Shown here one piece after another: positions 12,883 to 38,961 of a stretch of 64,000 nucleotides of DNA. Under the pieces are notes generated by a model. That model saw only the letters and a list, made by a program, of their open reading frames with translations. It was not told where the DNA came from and ran no database searches. The first letter of the stretch is position 1; each line of letters starts with the position of its first letter. The stretch covers positions 4,277,021 through 4,341,020 of the forward strand of contig VYZB01000024.1 in NCBI GenBank assembly GCA_013397455.1, given 5' to 3'. The stretch comes from Crotophaga sulcirostris (Eukaryota > Chordata > Aves > Cuculiformes > Crotophagidae). A program made the translations under genes and the position numbers.

Positions 12883-13138
12883 AAAATCATGGAATGGTTT
12901 GGGTTGGAAGATATCTTAAAAATCATCTAGTTCCAACCCCCCCGCCCTGAGAAGGACTTTGGGGTACTGATTGATGAGAAGCTAGACATGAGCCAGCAAT
13001 GTGTGCTCCCAACCCAGAAGGCCAACCACGTCCCAATCTGGTGGGAGGTGTCCCTGTCCATGGCAGAGGGGTTGCTACTGGATCATCTTTAAGGTCCCTC
13101 CCAACCCAAATGATTCTATGATTCCATGATTCTATGAG
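12883..13138. mobile_element. Composite CR1: two fragments head to head
   Basis: Positions 12883 to about 12950 are a minus-strand CR1 3' end. From about 12951 to 13138 the CR1 text is plus-strand: first a coding remnant reading EKDLGVLIDEKLDMSQQC, then a 3' UTR with GGGAGGTGTCCCTGTCCATG, ending in the tail ATTCTATGATTCCATGATTC. Both tails face outward. The junction positions are estimates. Confidence 0.75.
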
Positions 13139-16100
13139 CATTCTCTGTTCCTTTTGTATCATTGCACCTTTTAAACACACCTCAAAAGATATAATAATCA
13201 TGATGCCCCCAAACACATGCTTTATGCATTTGATCCTGCTGAGGCAGCTATTGTAGCATTTAAGGGATGATTAAGGCAAATTTCTAAGGCTCAGTATTTC
13301 TTCAAAGCCCTGCTCTACTAAACTGCTTATGAATATTTCTTTTTTTTTGTCTCGACAGTGCAAAGGAGATCAAAATCATAATGGAAACATAAAAAACCCC
13401 AGAGTGTTTGCGACATTCTTTTAGGGTAACTCAATTGAAAATCATGATCGATACCTTCTATACTTTGAGTTTTTTATATTGATTCCTTCAGACTTACCTA
13501 AAACAGACACAATTAAACAAGCCAATAAAAAGTCTTTAGACTTAAAGGTAAGCCTTGAGTAAAAGGACATATTTTACAGAGTGTGCTTGAGGGAGCCAAC
13601 CATTTCTGTTTGCTAAATAATGTTATCACTTCACGAAACTAAATTTGCTATACACCTATCACCTTTTCTTATGTTTGAAACAACAACAACAAATCCTTTA
13701 TCTTGCTCCATTATTCTGCTTAGCGTTGCATGCAAGGACACCTCTTCACACACAGAAACACAGCACTGCAGAGAGCAGAAGTTCTCTTCCCTGGCTCCCA
13801 GAGCTGCTGAGGACCAAAGTGCTCCATTTCCAGCCCCTTCTCTGCTCTGCAGCAGATCTCCCCTCTGAGGTGGCTTTGTGAATCCCAGGATTTAGAAGAC
13901 ATCAGTCAGTACTTTGAAGGCAGAAGCTAAATAATATTCTATGAGCATCGTAACAATAGAAATGTTTATCCTGAACTCGTGCTGGGTGCCACCCACCTGT
14001 CTCTTAGCCAGTTTTTGAAAGCTGCTGGTGTCCCTGTATAACACCGATTTTCTACAAAACTGTAACACTCGGCTCCAGGCTCTTTCTGTCAAGCTGGCTG
14101 AGGTGAAGCCTTACCATGAGTGCCTGTATTAAAGAAAGAAGCCTGCCAGCAGACAAAGGCTGGAAGTTTTGCACTGGGCTGACAGCAGGCTCCCTCCTGT
14201 GCAGATTGCCGGTTGCAGCAGCAGCGCTTTCCGTTACACCCTGACAGAAAGCATCACCTCCAGCAGTGTCCTTTCACATCGCACCTGGCTAGGCAGCCTG
14301 ATGGCTCCTGTGCAAAACAACACGGTTTTCCAACCATCAGTCCTCAGCATATGTGTGCACAGAGGAATGAAACCAATGCATGATAAGCACAGGCAGCAAT
14401 GGGAAGGTATTCACTCTGCACGATATTTTTCGTATCCCACATCCGCTATAAACTGAATGTGCCTGTGACCTATTCTTTGGCACTGCTAAATTAGCAGAAA
14501 GGAATTATCAGCGAGTCAGAGGGCTGTGCCAGGTCAACTTTTATTCACAGGAATAATGCAGGCATCTCTTATTCCCTCTGAGGAATTTTGATAGAGCCGG
14601 GTCATAACTGAAAAATATTAATATTTGCATATTTAAACTGTCTCATTATCTTATAAATGCCTCTAATAACCATTTGCATGCTAGGAGAAGAAGAATGGTA
14701 ACAAGATTAAAGAGGCATAGGAAATTAATGCAAATATTTCTTCAAAATCTCATTGATCAAAAGATTTTTTTAGAAAGTTTATTTATGAAGAAAAACATTA
14801 ACAAAATTATATAAAATTTGTTTGGGTCACTATGACTAAGAAAATTACTCTATAGTAAGAGTTTCTATAATAGACCATTCTAAAAAAAATGTAGACAACA
14901 CTTACATTTCTACAGAAAGCTACTTATTGCATTTATATTTTCTATTTCAAGCAGGGGCAGTAAGCCATGCTTAATTTTAAACACGACAGGAGAACTGTCT
15001 GACAGCTCCTGCTGTTTTATCTGCATTCTGCACCAGAGCAAAAATATCTGAAAAAAACCTCCAGATTAATCACCCTGAGCTATATTGAAACCATTTAATT
15101 CTTAAACAGTGAAGGAGGTATGATTTAAAAATAAATAAATCACACTGAGATGTCTGAACACAATTCCTGTAACCTAGCATCCCCCACAAGTCCTAGCTAG
15201 AAGATAGAGGGAGGCAGTTTAGAAGATACAAGAGACCAAGATACCTCTAGATCATCATGCACAATTTATGGTTTTTCTATCTATAAGGAGCAACATTACA
15301 TATAATTCAACTTACTCAAGGTATCTGCATGTCTTTACACAAAACCATAAAGCACTGAAAGATGAGGGTCCTACCCATTCTTATCAGTGCATATTGTTGA
15401 ATCCCTTCTGCAAGGTCCTGAGCATCATTGGAAGTCACTGAGATCTGACACTGGGAAAGGAGGGTGGAACAGTAGAAATTACTGATTTTGAGTCACTAGG
15501 CTGGTCCGAAAGAAGCATTTTTAGCTGTCTCAACAAAGCATTCAAGGGACTTATTTCTTACTTCCATTTTTATTTCATTAGACTTGGGTATAATTTTAAG
15601 GCAGATGCTTTCCAAAGATAAAACAGAAATGTTTTACTGTAGATCATGGCAAAACTAAGTTGTTTAGGTTTTTCTAGAAAACAATTTTATGACACAGAGC
15701 AAGTCTGGTGATGCTGTACTAGAACAGACAGCTTGGTCAACAAAAACATTTGCATAGATCTTGTCAGCATGTGGTTAATTTGAGCCCTCAGATCCTGAGC
15801 ACAGTTGAAGAGAAAATAAATTAATTTCTTAACCAGACTAAGCACATAGAATTCTGGGACACTCCTTGCATAGTTAAAATTCCTCTAAATTGATCCTATA
15901 TGCTTCTGAAATAACCATAAAAAATACCAAGAAAGTGCATTGTCCACCCAGCTATTGCTTTCTGGTGACCTTTATCTTGACTTGCCAAAAAGTTTTAATG
16001 CATTCTTTAAACGGCATTAGTCTGGCTTTAAAAAACCACAAACAACCCCCCCCCCAAAAAAAAACCAACAAAAAAACCTGGTCAATAAGTGTAGTCAAAC

Positions 16101-19100
16101 CAGCATTTGCAAAGGTTTAAGTCCAGAAAGGTATCAGAGCTACCTTGCTGCCCCCAGCTTGATGGTCATTCCCCAGGAGGGAGCATCCCAGAGGACTTGC
16201 TCTCTTCTCTGTCTTTTCATGAGAGAGGAGGTCCTCTGCTCCAGTTTATGAATTGCACTTATTTTCCTGGGGCCGCTGAGTAAGGAGAGGCATGGAAAAG
16301 TCCTTCCAGACTTGAGCACCAGAGATGCTCTAGATACACAGACACAGAGCACTGTGAGCTGAGTACTCAGCTGGCACTGTCCCCCCACCCAAATCCAGCA
16401 TATGGGTGTGCCAAGGAATTGACTAATAAAAAGGAAGGCTATTTTCCATCATTCCAGTCCTGCACAAACTTGACATTATTGTTGTAAAAAGTCTCTGTAA
16501 AATTAACAGAGCAATAGGAAAGTCCAAATGGTGCGACGGTAGACTTCAGCAGAACCTGGTATGCTGTACTGGGAGTCTCGTCTCCATCAGCTCTCAGTGC
16601 TGGCAAGGAGGAGGAAAGAAGGATCCCACACAAAAGGTATGTCTACATGTCACCTACTAGCTGAAATACATATCCCACAGCTCATATGAAACCCAATGCC
16701 AACCACAGTAAGTCCAGTTTAGTCATGAGCTACAGTCTCGATGGGGACTGCAAGCGCAGGGTGCTTGCGCATGTTCCCCAGGAATGTGTCAGCAGACCAG
16801 AGTGTGGGATGGGTAGGTCAGATCCCATCAATGGTAAGAGTAAGATGACTTATCTTTCCTGTGTTACTTCCCAAGGCACTTTGGGCTCACAGGGGTTCAC
16901 CTCCTACCGAGTCAAACCTCCCTGGAGTACACAGTGCTGTAGCCAAGGAGATGTGTGGTGTCGTCAGTCTGCTAACGTGCATCTCGAAGACTCAGCTCTG
17001 CTCAACTCCCCAAGCAAAAATTTGCTCGACTCAGTGATGTGTTACAGGAGTAGTGAAAGCACGCAAGACACAGGGTCTGTTTGCATCCAGAGCCCTCTGA
17101 GGCATTGTTTTTCTCCTAGACATGTCGCCTGCTTGGTAGGGCTGAGACTTTTAGTCCCCGAAAGAATGTCACGGCATTTCTCAGTCCTCCACTCCACAGT
17201 TTTTTTTAAAGATGCTTTGCTTAAAGGGAGATGGCCTACTACAGATAGATTTTGCAAAATACTTTTCTAGTATTCACCCAGCTGATCTGGAGTGGCATTT
17301 CACTGTGACTCAAAATATGACATAAACATGTTATTTCAGAAAACAGAGCTGGTGTCACAGTACACCTACATGTATACCCTCTCCTAATGGCTCTTCAGTT
17401 GTTAACACATATTTTCCGTGAATAACTCACCTACTGCAAAGAACAGGCTTGTCACACCAGGCTTCTTCGTGGTGGCAGCAATGGGGAAGAGGCTGTATGA
17501 CATGATGACAGACACAGGTGAGAAGTATGTGAGTCTAGATAAGGAGTTTGAGGGTTCACATGGAAAGCCCAATCCACATCCTTGACCTCAGTATGATTCC
17601 TAACCCTGCCATTACTGTCACTTTTTTGTGGAAGAGGAGGCAAGAAGGATTTTTCAGGGTGGAGAACCACAGGGAGCAGAAGCTGCGAAGAAAAAAAAAA
17701 GCTCAGCAGAAGAGTAACTAACAGAGGGGTAGCAGCCTGTCATCCAGGAGAACATGGCAGGGGTGTCACAGCAGCTGTCTCACCTTAACCTGGGAGGCTA
17801 TCTCTCATGCTTTGAAAGTAACCGATGACACCCGACACAAGGACCTCTCTGCTACACAATGCAACTGCTGCTGAGGAACAGTGATCCTCTGGTGGGCACC
17901 TCTGCCATCTCCTACATCAGCTTCTGCATGAAAAATTCCTACTACCTTAGGGTCCACAAAGCTCAAAATCCCCAGACATCTGCCCTGTGTAGAGTCACCC
18001 AGCAGTGCAGACTTTTTTGGCTATGGGCAGTGAACATTTTTATAATTCAGTGAATTTTAAGGTAGTGAATTTTTAATAATTCAGAAAAGACATAGGAGCT
18101 CTTTCACGAGAGCTGAGCATTTGCAGGATTCCCACAGCACCAACTCAGCCCAAGCAGAGCCTGTGTCACACAGGCATGAGAAGGACCAGCCCAGGGTACC
18201 TGCAAACCTCACCAAAATTGTATATGGGCAGAAGGCAGCACTCCAGAACATATTCTTGAAACACAATATGATGAATTCTGATGTTCACAGATGACAACCT
18301 GTTTATCTACAGCACATCTTCATCATACTTCCTTACCAACCCCATTTCAGCTTGAGGAAACAATCAAACCTTCCTGCCCTGCCCTCCCAGGCTGCCAAAG
18401 GAGTTCCAATTAGTGTCAATTGGGATAATAGCTCTATTTGCATTTTGAAGCTATTATTAGCAAGTTGTCAGTCAGCCAGTAATTTGTATCACTTCTGTAT
18501 AATGAGCATTTAAATATTTAAAAAGAGAATGTTCCTTTCCACCACCCCCTTCCTTTTTGTGCTAAAATAATAATGGTTTTAATCAAAAGTAATTTGTATT
18601 AATATACATTTTGCCCCAGGTGTTAAGAGCAGTCTTCAAGAGCAGTGGTGAGAGACGTTAAGTAATACAGTTTATTAATATAGACAACTACTTCTATCCT
18701 CAACAGTAGCAGACATGGAGGCTGCATTTGCAACAAGATCATTTTGGCTCTCGGCTTCTGCAAGGCAATTACAGTTTAGGAATTGGGGTCAGTTCCAATA
18801 ATTTTATGTACGTAGGATTGTAATTCTCTAAAGGATTATTTTGGACCAAATTACTCTCTTCTTCTTAGTGAAAATTCCACAGTTAAGCACTCTGTACCAC
18901 AAAAAGAAAAAAGACGAAAGACCTCTCCCCAGAGTGAGCTTGGAGCAGTTGACAGGTTGTGTCTGTCAAATCAGAGAGCCACCTAAACACTGCCACTACA
19001 GCACTGATGGTGGCTAGGACATGTTTCCTGATAGTTCCAAGTCTGAATTCTCAGTTATACAGTTTCCAGCTGTTCACCATCACACAGAGCTCATAATAAA

Positions 19101-19129
19101 ACTGGATTGGCCATTTGCAGAAATCGGAA
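13139..19129. other. Intergenic, AT-rich, with candidate conserved blocks
   Basis: No gene recognised. The longest open frame (16686-17270, plus) resembles nothing I know, and one of that length is expected by chance in six frames of 64 kb. Two unusually AT-rich, repeat-free blocks with octamer motifs (14580-14800 and 18400-18560) look like candidate regulatory elements. The stretch ends at an assembly gap. Confidence 0.45.
14623..14735. promoter_or_regulatory. Candidate enhancer: three octamer (POU) sites in about 113 bp
   Basis: Perfect octamer motifs lie at 14623-14630 (ATTTGCAT), 14672-14679 (ATTTGCAT) and 14728-14735 (ATGCAAAT). They sit in AT-rich, repeat-free sequence downstream of TAC1 with several TAAT-type cores. 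The function is inferred from motif density only. Confidence 0.3.
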
Positions 19130-19258
19130 NNNNNNNNNNNNNNNNNNNNNNNNNNNNNNNNNNNNNNNNNNNNNNNNNNNNNNNNNNNNNNNNNNNNNNN
19201 NNNNNNNNNNNNNNNNNNNNNNNNNNNNNNNNNNNNNNNNNNNNNNNNNNNNNNNNNN
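19130..19258. other. Assembly gap (129 Ns)
   Basis: A run of N in intergenic AT-rich sequence. No feature abuts it. Confidence 0.99.
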
Positions 19259-20609
19259 TTTCTGTTGCAAAACTGTAAAACTTCCTAGTAGGATTCATAG
19301 TGTTCTCTCTATATGACTATCTGAAATCCTATGATCCACGTCAATCATGACAAAAATAGGAAAAAAAAAACCAACACCAAACCCCTATTTCAAAGTAAAA
19401 TTAACATTTTTCATTCCCCAGCCCAGTATTATCTTCTGTCTTCCCTAGAACATTTTTATCCCTGACATAACTCACATTTTTAATTTCATAACTGTTTTTT
19501 AACTACTTTCAAACTGACTGTTGAATGCCTTCAATGCATTCAACTCTCACTTGCAGCACCAGTATCAGAAGCTCTGCACAATACCTTTTCAGCAAGAGCA
19601 ATTAAACAACTTTTTTTCTTTTCTGTTTGGCTTTACTCCCACTCCTTATTAAATTCCCTTCCACAAAACTCACACAGAAACCCCACCATCAAGTGTGTGT
19701 GAAGGCACAGGTTAAAAACAGAAGGAGAGCAGGATGGAAAGCAGCCTTCCCCGGGATGAAGAGCTCGTTTGCGCGGTGACACTAACAGTGGCTGCCATCT
19801 GCCGGCTAGAAAAAAACTTAAAAATCATCCCTTGAAGAAACCTCTCGATCCGAATTCAAACTTTGACATACTCTTTTTGGCCCACTGGAGGAAATTTGTC
19901 TGCTTGTTCACTTCTCGGACACAGCGCATGGGGAAAAGCTGCGAGGCTGCAGAGCTGAGAAACAGGAGCTGGACTCAAGGGTACCATCACCATCATCTGT
20001 TGTAGCCCATAGGACACCTGAAAGATCCAACCCTGAACATACACTGCAAGAAAAAACTAGATGCCCAGCAAGTTTTCCCTTACAGAAGGAGTTTCCAGGT
20101 AACTAAAAGATGGAAGTGGCACTATGGAGGGGGGTGGGTGAAATTCTATGAATGGATCTTGGAAAGCAGCATGCATATACCCTATCTATCTATTACCTCT
20201 CCTAGTTACTACCCCTACCAACTAGCAAGATACTGCAGCAGCATAAACCACCTCTTTGCTTTGTCCTCCTCAGTCCCTTTTCTCCTTCCTCAAGCTTTGT
20301 AAATGAAAAATTAATCTTACTAATTTAAATTTAAATCAAATTAAAATTATTAAATTTAAATAAAAATAAATATTTGGGGCATTACCTGCACAGAGGCAAG
20401 GCAATTCAAAACTTTCTAAGGCTTTCCTAATCAGTTTTTTTTTCATTCTTGGTGAAAACAGTTAAATATGCCTCACCTTGCAGATGTTCATCAATAACAT
20501 TTCCCACACGAAAAAGTCCTCTACAAAGAGATTCTCCATATTCTCTTAAAGTAAAATTTGGTCCTTTTACACTTCACTGGGATTTTAAACACAGTTTCTA
20601 ACATTTTAT
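19259..20609. other. Intergenic, nothing recognised
   Basis: A/T-rich sequence with several A-runs and an AAATTAAA-rich tract near 20320-20370. No coding, RNA or repeat family was recognised. Confidence 0.5.
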
Positions 20610-20915
20610 ATAGAATCATAGTTTAGGTTCAAAAAGACCTTTAAGATAATTGAATCCAACCATAAACCCAGCACTGCCACCACTAAACCATGATCCTATG
20701 TGCCACACCTACATGTCTTTTAAATATTTCCACGGATGGTGACTCAAACACTTCCCTGGGCAGCCTGTTCCAATGCTTGATAACCCTTTCGGTGAAGAAA
20801 TTTTTCCTTATATCTAGTCTAAACCTTCCGTGGCACAACTTGAGGCCATTTCCTCTTGTCCTATCACTTGGGAGAAGAGACTGGCACCTGCCTCACTACA
20901 ACCTCCTTTCAAACC
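20610..20915 (-). mobile_element. CR1 LINE 3' fragment
   Basis: It begins with the reverse complement of the CR1 tail (TAGAATCATAGTTTAGG). It continues through AGCACTGCCACCACTAAACC, CCTGGGCAGCCTGTTCCA and GGCCATTTCCTCTTGTCC. The element is on the minus strand. It is closely related to the 3' part of the longer copy at 26398-27320, which shares the same 3' UTR variant. Confidence 0.9.
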
Positions 20916-23440
20916 ATCCCACATAGAATACTCTACCCAATTGACCAAGGGTCCCTGGAGTCCTGTCAAGTTCTCCCTGGATTTTACATGCTGGTTTGTT
21001 CTGGGGAGTTTCTCTAGAGAGACACTATCAAGGACACTTGTATCTGGACACAGTCAGTGAAGCTCCACGCAAACCAATTAACTTGTGGTTAAAATAGCAG
21101 GTAGGCTTTATTAAAAAGATGAAGGGCATGGGTGTCACTGAGCAACCTTAAGTAACTAGTAGGCCCTGTATGCTGCAGTCCTCTGGAAGATACGCTGTTT
21201 ATTTCTCCTTCCACAAAAGAGGGAGAGATTGCTGTGAAAACATCATTTAATAATTTAATCAATCCAAAGTAAAAAGTCTTATCAATAAAAAAAAACCCAA
21301 CCCACACTACTTTATCCACTTTGCAAGAACTTATCCATCTCCTCCCCCCTGATGGACCTCTAACTTTAATTCCTCATCCCCACCTCTGACACACTACTCA
21401 AACCAACCTACTCAAGCTGTCAGAACAGCCCAGCTTAATTTTCTCTAAAATAAACGGAGAAAAGGGGGCAACCATTGCAGGATGAAAGAAAGATTAAAAG
21501 TAATACTTGACAAGACAGCATTGCACACTGGATCTGCGTCCCATTCCCTCCTGTGACAAATTACAAGCATGTCTGCAGCCAGGAGATGATGCAGAGTAGC
21601 TGTTGTCTTACCAAAAAAAAAAAAAAAAGGAACAAAACCGAAAAGAGAAAGTAAGAGTGTCACAGAAGCCAAAAAGGCTGTAGAATTCCAATTTATGCAT
21701 GGAGAAGGAATGAACAGGTTTTCACTTGTGAGACCTCTAGTATTTATACCTTTAACAAGAATAAAGCAGAAAATAATAAACACCGTATTTTTCTTTTGCA
21801 CATCAGTAAGAAGATAAAATAATCAGGATGACCAGTCTTAAGGTCTTGCCTCACTATGTAAATCCCCGATGTCTTAGGAATTTAAATAAATTAAGGTGGA
21901 TTTCCTTGAATACCTGATAATGTTGCAGTAGAAGGTGCATTCGCGTAATGACCCCAAAATGTGTTGAGTCTATTTTTACTTCAGACAAATACTATCTGCT
22001 TATCATCTTGGCCTTGGGAAGTTTACAGTGTGTAGTAAATCTTTACACATCAGTACCTGATAAACATTCTCTATATTTCCCTCCTAGGTCAAAATATACT
22101 TTATTGCTTCAAAGAAATCCAAAAAGACAAGCTCATGGCCCTTAAGTAAAGAAGGCTGCAGGAATGTATTACCCTTACTCATCATATATTCATAAATAAC
22201 TTGTATGTGCCAAGTTTATGTCAAAATATGGCCACTACAGGCCACAGCTGGACAGTTCATGGGCTCCATGGTACCACTGAGAGGTTTCAGCAAGGTTTCT
22301 GGAACAGAGATTCAAACATAGGACTACAGGGAGTAATAAGCAGACAATCAATCATTCTATGAGGATTTTAAACCAGAATTGCTTATCTTTTAAGTACCAA
22401 TTGGTTTTGGTTTCCTGGTCAAGAGCGACAATCAACTAGACTTCTGTCTTCATAAAGAACATGATGCTAATCAAGTCAATCTGCAACACACAAGTATTTT
22501 TTGTTCACCCTTATATTTAAGTTACCTTTAAAAAAGCAGCCCTTGTGCCTAAAAAGTTAATAAAAAGTTGTCCTGGGTGAGAAGTAATTTGTTTTTCAGT
22601 AGGGTATTAGACATTCTTGTGGTTTTGAAGAAGTTTTTTATCCATTTTTCCAAGCAAAGTGGTCCCACTGTCTTCAATGATGCTTTGTCTGACTAAAATC
22701 TATGGTTAACAGGGTTGGTTCATGACTCATTTGGTCACCTGCAGCTGAGCAGCAACACTATCTACCTTTTCATCATACAGATGGAAAAACTCTCATAACT
22801 GAAAAATTTCATGCAACTTCCATCAGACTGACACAAATCACCCAGCTAATACCCCATTTTCAAGAATAATAAATACATTTTAAAACTGAAGCCCTTCAGT
22901 TCAAAACAAAAACATAACTCAGCTTTTCTTCTCTGTTCTGCTCTTTGATAACAGTCACAACATCTTTAGACAGTTGGTATATTTACAAGACTCAAAACAG
23001 CCAGCTAGTGGCTACACAGTAATGAATAAGATTCCCATTCATTTAATTAAGTAACACCCAGCACCATAACTATTATAAACTCGAGTAAGCATCTCTGCAT
23101 AGCTATTAATGTCGCAATACCTTTTGAAAACCAGACCAAGGTTCTCGGGAATGCCTAGAAAGACATTCAGAATACAGTAATACAGACTATCCAAATCCCA
23201 CAGCAAGGAACACAAATCGCTAAATATCTAGGGCCAAATTCCCCTTTGCTCAGAGGGCCTGCAGCAATTTACATCACAGCCTTATTCAAGTCCTGAAAAC
23301 AGAACTCACACTGAAATACATTAAATGACTACAAAGTTTAATACAATTGAGGTCACATAAGGAATAGAGTTGCCAAACAAGGTAGCTCCTTGTCCATGAA
23401 GTATTTTCCCATGAATTACAAAGTTTTGGTACAGCAGAGT
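20916..23440. other. Intergenic downstream of ASNS, nothing recognised
   Basis: AT-rich sequence between a CR1 fragment and the ASNS 3' end. It contains an A-run of about 17 at 21612-21628. A more distal minus-strand AATAAA (22100-22105) could serve a longer ASNS 3' UTR, but nothing supports its use. Confidence 0.45.
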
Positions 23441-23445
23441 GAATT

Positions 23446-23615
23446 TTTAATAGTACACTAACCACAGAAAGCTGTTAATTCCAATAGTATTGTCAAAATG
23501 CATCTTAAAAATCATTTAAACTTTAGATTGGTGCAATTCGTCTGTTTTGTTTTTTTAAAGCAGAGTGCATGCAAATTGCTCGCAGCACTTCTATTTGAGG
23601 GATTATTTCAGAAGC
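23446..23615 (-). other. ASNS: ASNS 3' UTR with candidate ATTAAA poly(A) signal
   Basis: Reading the minus strand after the stop, an ATTAAA variant lies at 23451-23446, about 165 nt downstream. This gives a short 3' UTR, as in mammals. No AATAAA occurs closer, so the assignment is tentative. Confidence 0.45.
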
Positions 23616-37525
<13,910 letters not shown>

Positions 37526-37544
37526 GGTGAGGCTGTTGATCTAA

Positions 37545-37990
37545 CTGCAAGTGGAGAAAAACTGTTTGACAAAAACATAAATGTTATAAGCAACAGCTGA
37601 CACCTAGAAAACACAGATAACAAATGTAGACTATTAAGTGCTTAACTATCAAGAGAATGGCAGACCTTACTAACATGAAGTAAGGTACTGTTTGCCCAGA
37701 ATGTGATAAGAATGTTGGCAAGCAAGAAATTAGGCTTAAGTTTACCTTTAGCTACACCAAGGTCATTTCTGATTTTTTTAATGAGCACAAATGGAACAAA
37801 TCATTATTTCAACAGATCATACCCAATGTTCAGTAACACCATCCCAACAGAAACATTAACAGGCCTTTCTTATAACAGAGACAGAGAGAGGCTTCTGCCA
37901 AGTGATAGGACAAGGGCCAATGGTTTCACACTGAAAGAAGGTAGACTGGACAGCACTATTGGTGGCCCAGTTGAGAAAAACAAGAGCGTG
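37545..37990. other. ASNS 5' intron, unique part
   Basis: Sequence upstream of the ASNS first coding exon up to the inverted repeats. No second noncoding exon could be recognised. Confidence 0.4.
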
Positions 37991-37999
37991 AGCAATGCT

Positions 38000-38600
38000 G
38001 GTGCAGTGCTGTGGGCCCCCTGACATGTATTTTCCAGCCTCAGTGTCCATGGAGCCCCAGGCTTAGCGGCTCCCTCAACCTGAACCCTAATGGCAGCCTG
38101 GGGCTGAGGCTGGGGTTCCAAGCACCATGGGAGGCCCAGATTAGGATGGTGTGGAGGGAGAACAATGGTGCAGTGCTGGGCTCCCCTTGGCACGTCCTTT
38201 GTCCTTTCCAGCCTCGCTGTCCCTGGAGATCTGGACCTTGCAGCTCTCTGATCCCTAACGCTAATGGCAGAGGTGGGCTGAGGGCCTGCAGGTCAAGCCA
38301 TGGCGCCAGGCGCCTCAGTCCCAAGCGCCATTAGGCCTAGGGCTGGGAGAGCCACAGAGCCCGGAGCTCCGGGGACATCGGGGCTGGAAAAAACACGCCA
38401 AGGGGAGCACAGCGCTGCACTAACATGGCTCAGTTTACACCATGCTAAGCCGAGCCCACCGTGCTGCTGGGGACCTCAGCTCCAGAGTCCCACTAGGCTC
38501 AGGCTTAGGCGAGCCCCAGAGCCTAGCGCCGCAGGACACTGGCAAAGCCACGCCCAGGGCGCGCGGCGCCGCTGCTCTCCGCACACCTTTGTCACCTGGC
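38000..38600. repeat. Four degenerate ~150 bp GC-rich units, two direct then two inverted
   Basis: Units near 38005-38165 and 38168-38320 read in one direction. Shared landmarks are GTGCAGTGCTG, a CCCC-TTGGCACGT block, TTTCCAGCCTC, TGTCC-TGGAG and CTAATGGC. Units near 38325-38425 and 38480-38580 carry the same landmarks reverse-complemented (GCCATTAGGC, GGGGCTGG, CGCCAAGGGGAGC, AGCGCTGCAC). The inversion centre is near 38325. I do not recognise the family. Confidence 0.6.
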
Positions 38601-38660
38601 CCGGCCACGCCGGTGGGACGGAGCCCCAGCACACGGCGCCGGGCTTTCCCTGCGGCTCCC

Positions 38661-38877
38661 NNNNNNNNNNNNNNNNNNNNNNNNNNNNNNNNNNNNNNNN
38701 NNNNNNNNNNNNNNNNNNNNNNNNNNNNNNNNNNNNNNNNNNNNNNNNNNNNNNNNNNNNNNNNNNNNNNNNNNNNNNNNNNNNNNNNNNNNNNNNNNNN
38801 NNNNNNNNNNNNNNNNNNNNNNNNNNNNNNNNNNNNNNNNNNNNNNNNNNNNNNNNNNNNNNNNNNNNNNNNNNNNN
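38661..38877. other. Assembly gap (217 Ns) in the ASNS promoter/exon 1 region
   Basis: A run of N in very GC-rich DNA, immediately downstream (in ASNS sense) of the ATF4-type element. It probably covers the transcription start and noncoding exon 1. Confidence 0.95.
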
Positions 38878-38889
38878 ACCCGCCGCCAA

Positions 38890-38898
38890 GTTTCATCA
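38890..38898 (-). promoter_or_regulatory. ASNS: ASNS nutrient-sensing response element (NSRE-1 / CARE)
   Basis: The minus strand reads TGATGAAAC, an exact match to the NSRE-1 element of the human ASNS promoter, which is bound by ATF4 and C/EBP factors in the amino-acid and ER-stress responses. It lies upstream of ASNS on the correct strand, in a GC-rich promoter setting. The partner element NSRE-2 (GTTACA, 11 nt downstream in human) would fall at the edge of the gap and is not visible. Confidence 0.8.
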
Positions 38899-38902
38899 TG
38901 CG

Positions 38903-38918
38903 CCGCCCCGCGCCGCCC
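38903..38918 (-). promoter_or_regulatory. ASNS: Two GC boxes upstream of the ASNS NSRE-1
   Basis: CCGCCC at 38903-38908 and again at 38913-38918 reads GGGCGG on the ASNS sense strand, the Sp1/Sp3 core. The human promoter has three GC boxes in the corresponding place, upstream of NSRE-1. Confidence 0.6.
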
Positions 38919-38961
38919 CGCACCGCGCGGCTGCGGCCGCCACGCCGCCACGGCGAGGCGT

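Noticed and set aside
16686..17270. 194-codon open frame on the plus strand between TAC1 and ASNS
   Set aside because: No recognisable family, no clear coding character and no splice or promoter context. By a rough estimate about one frame this long is expected by chance in six frames of 64 kb.
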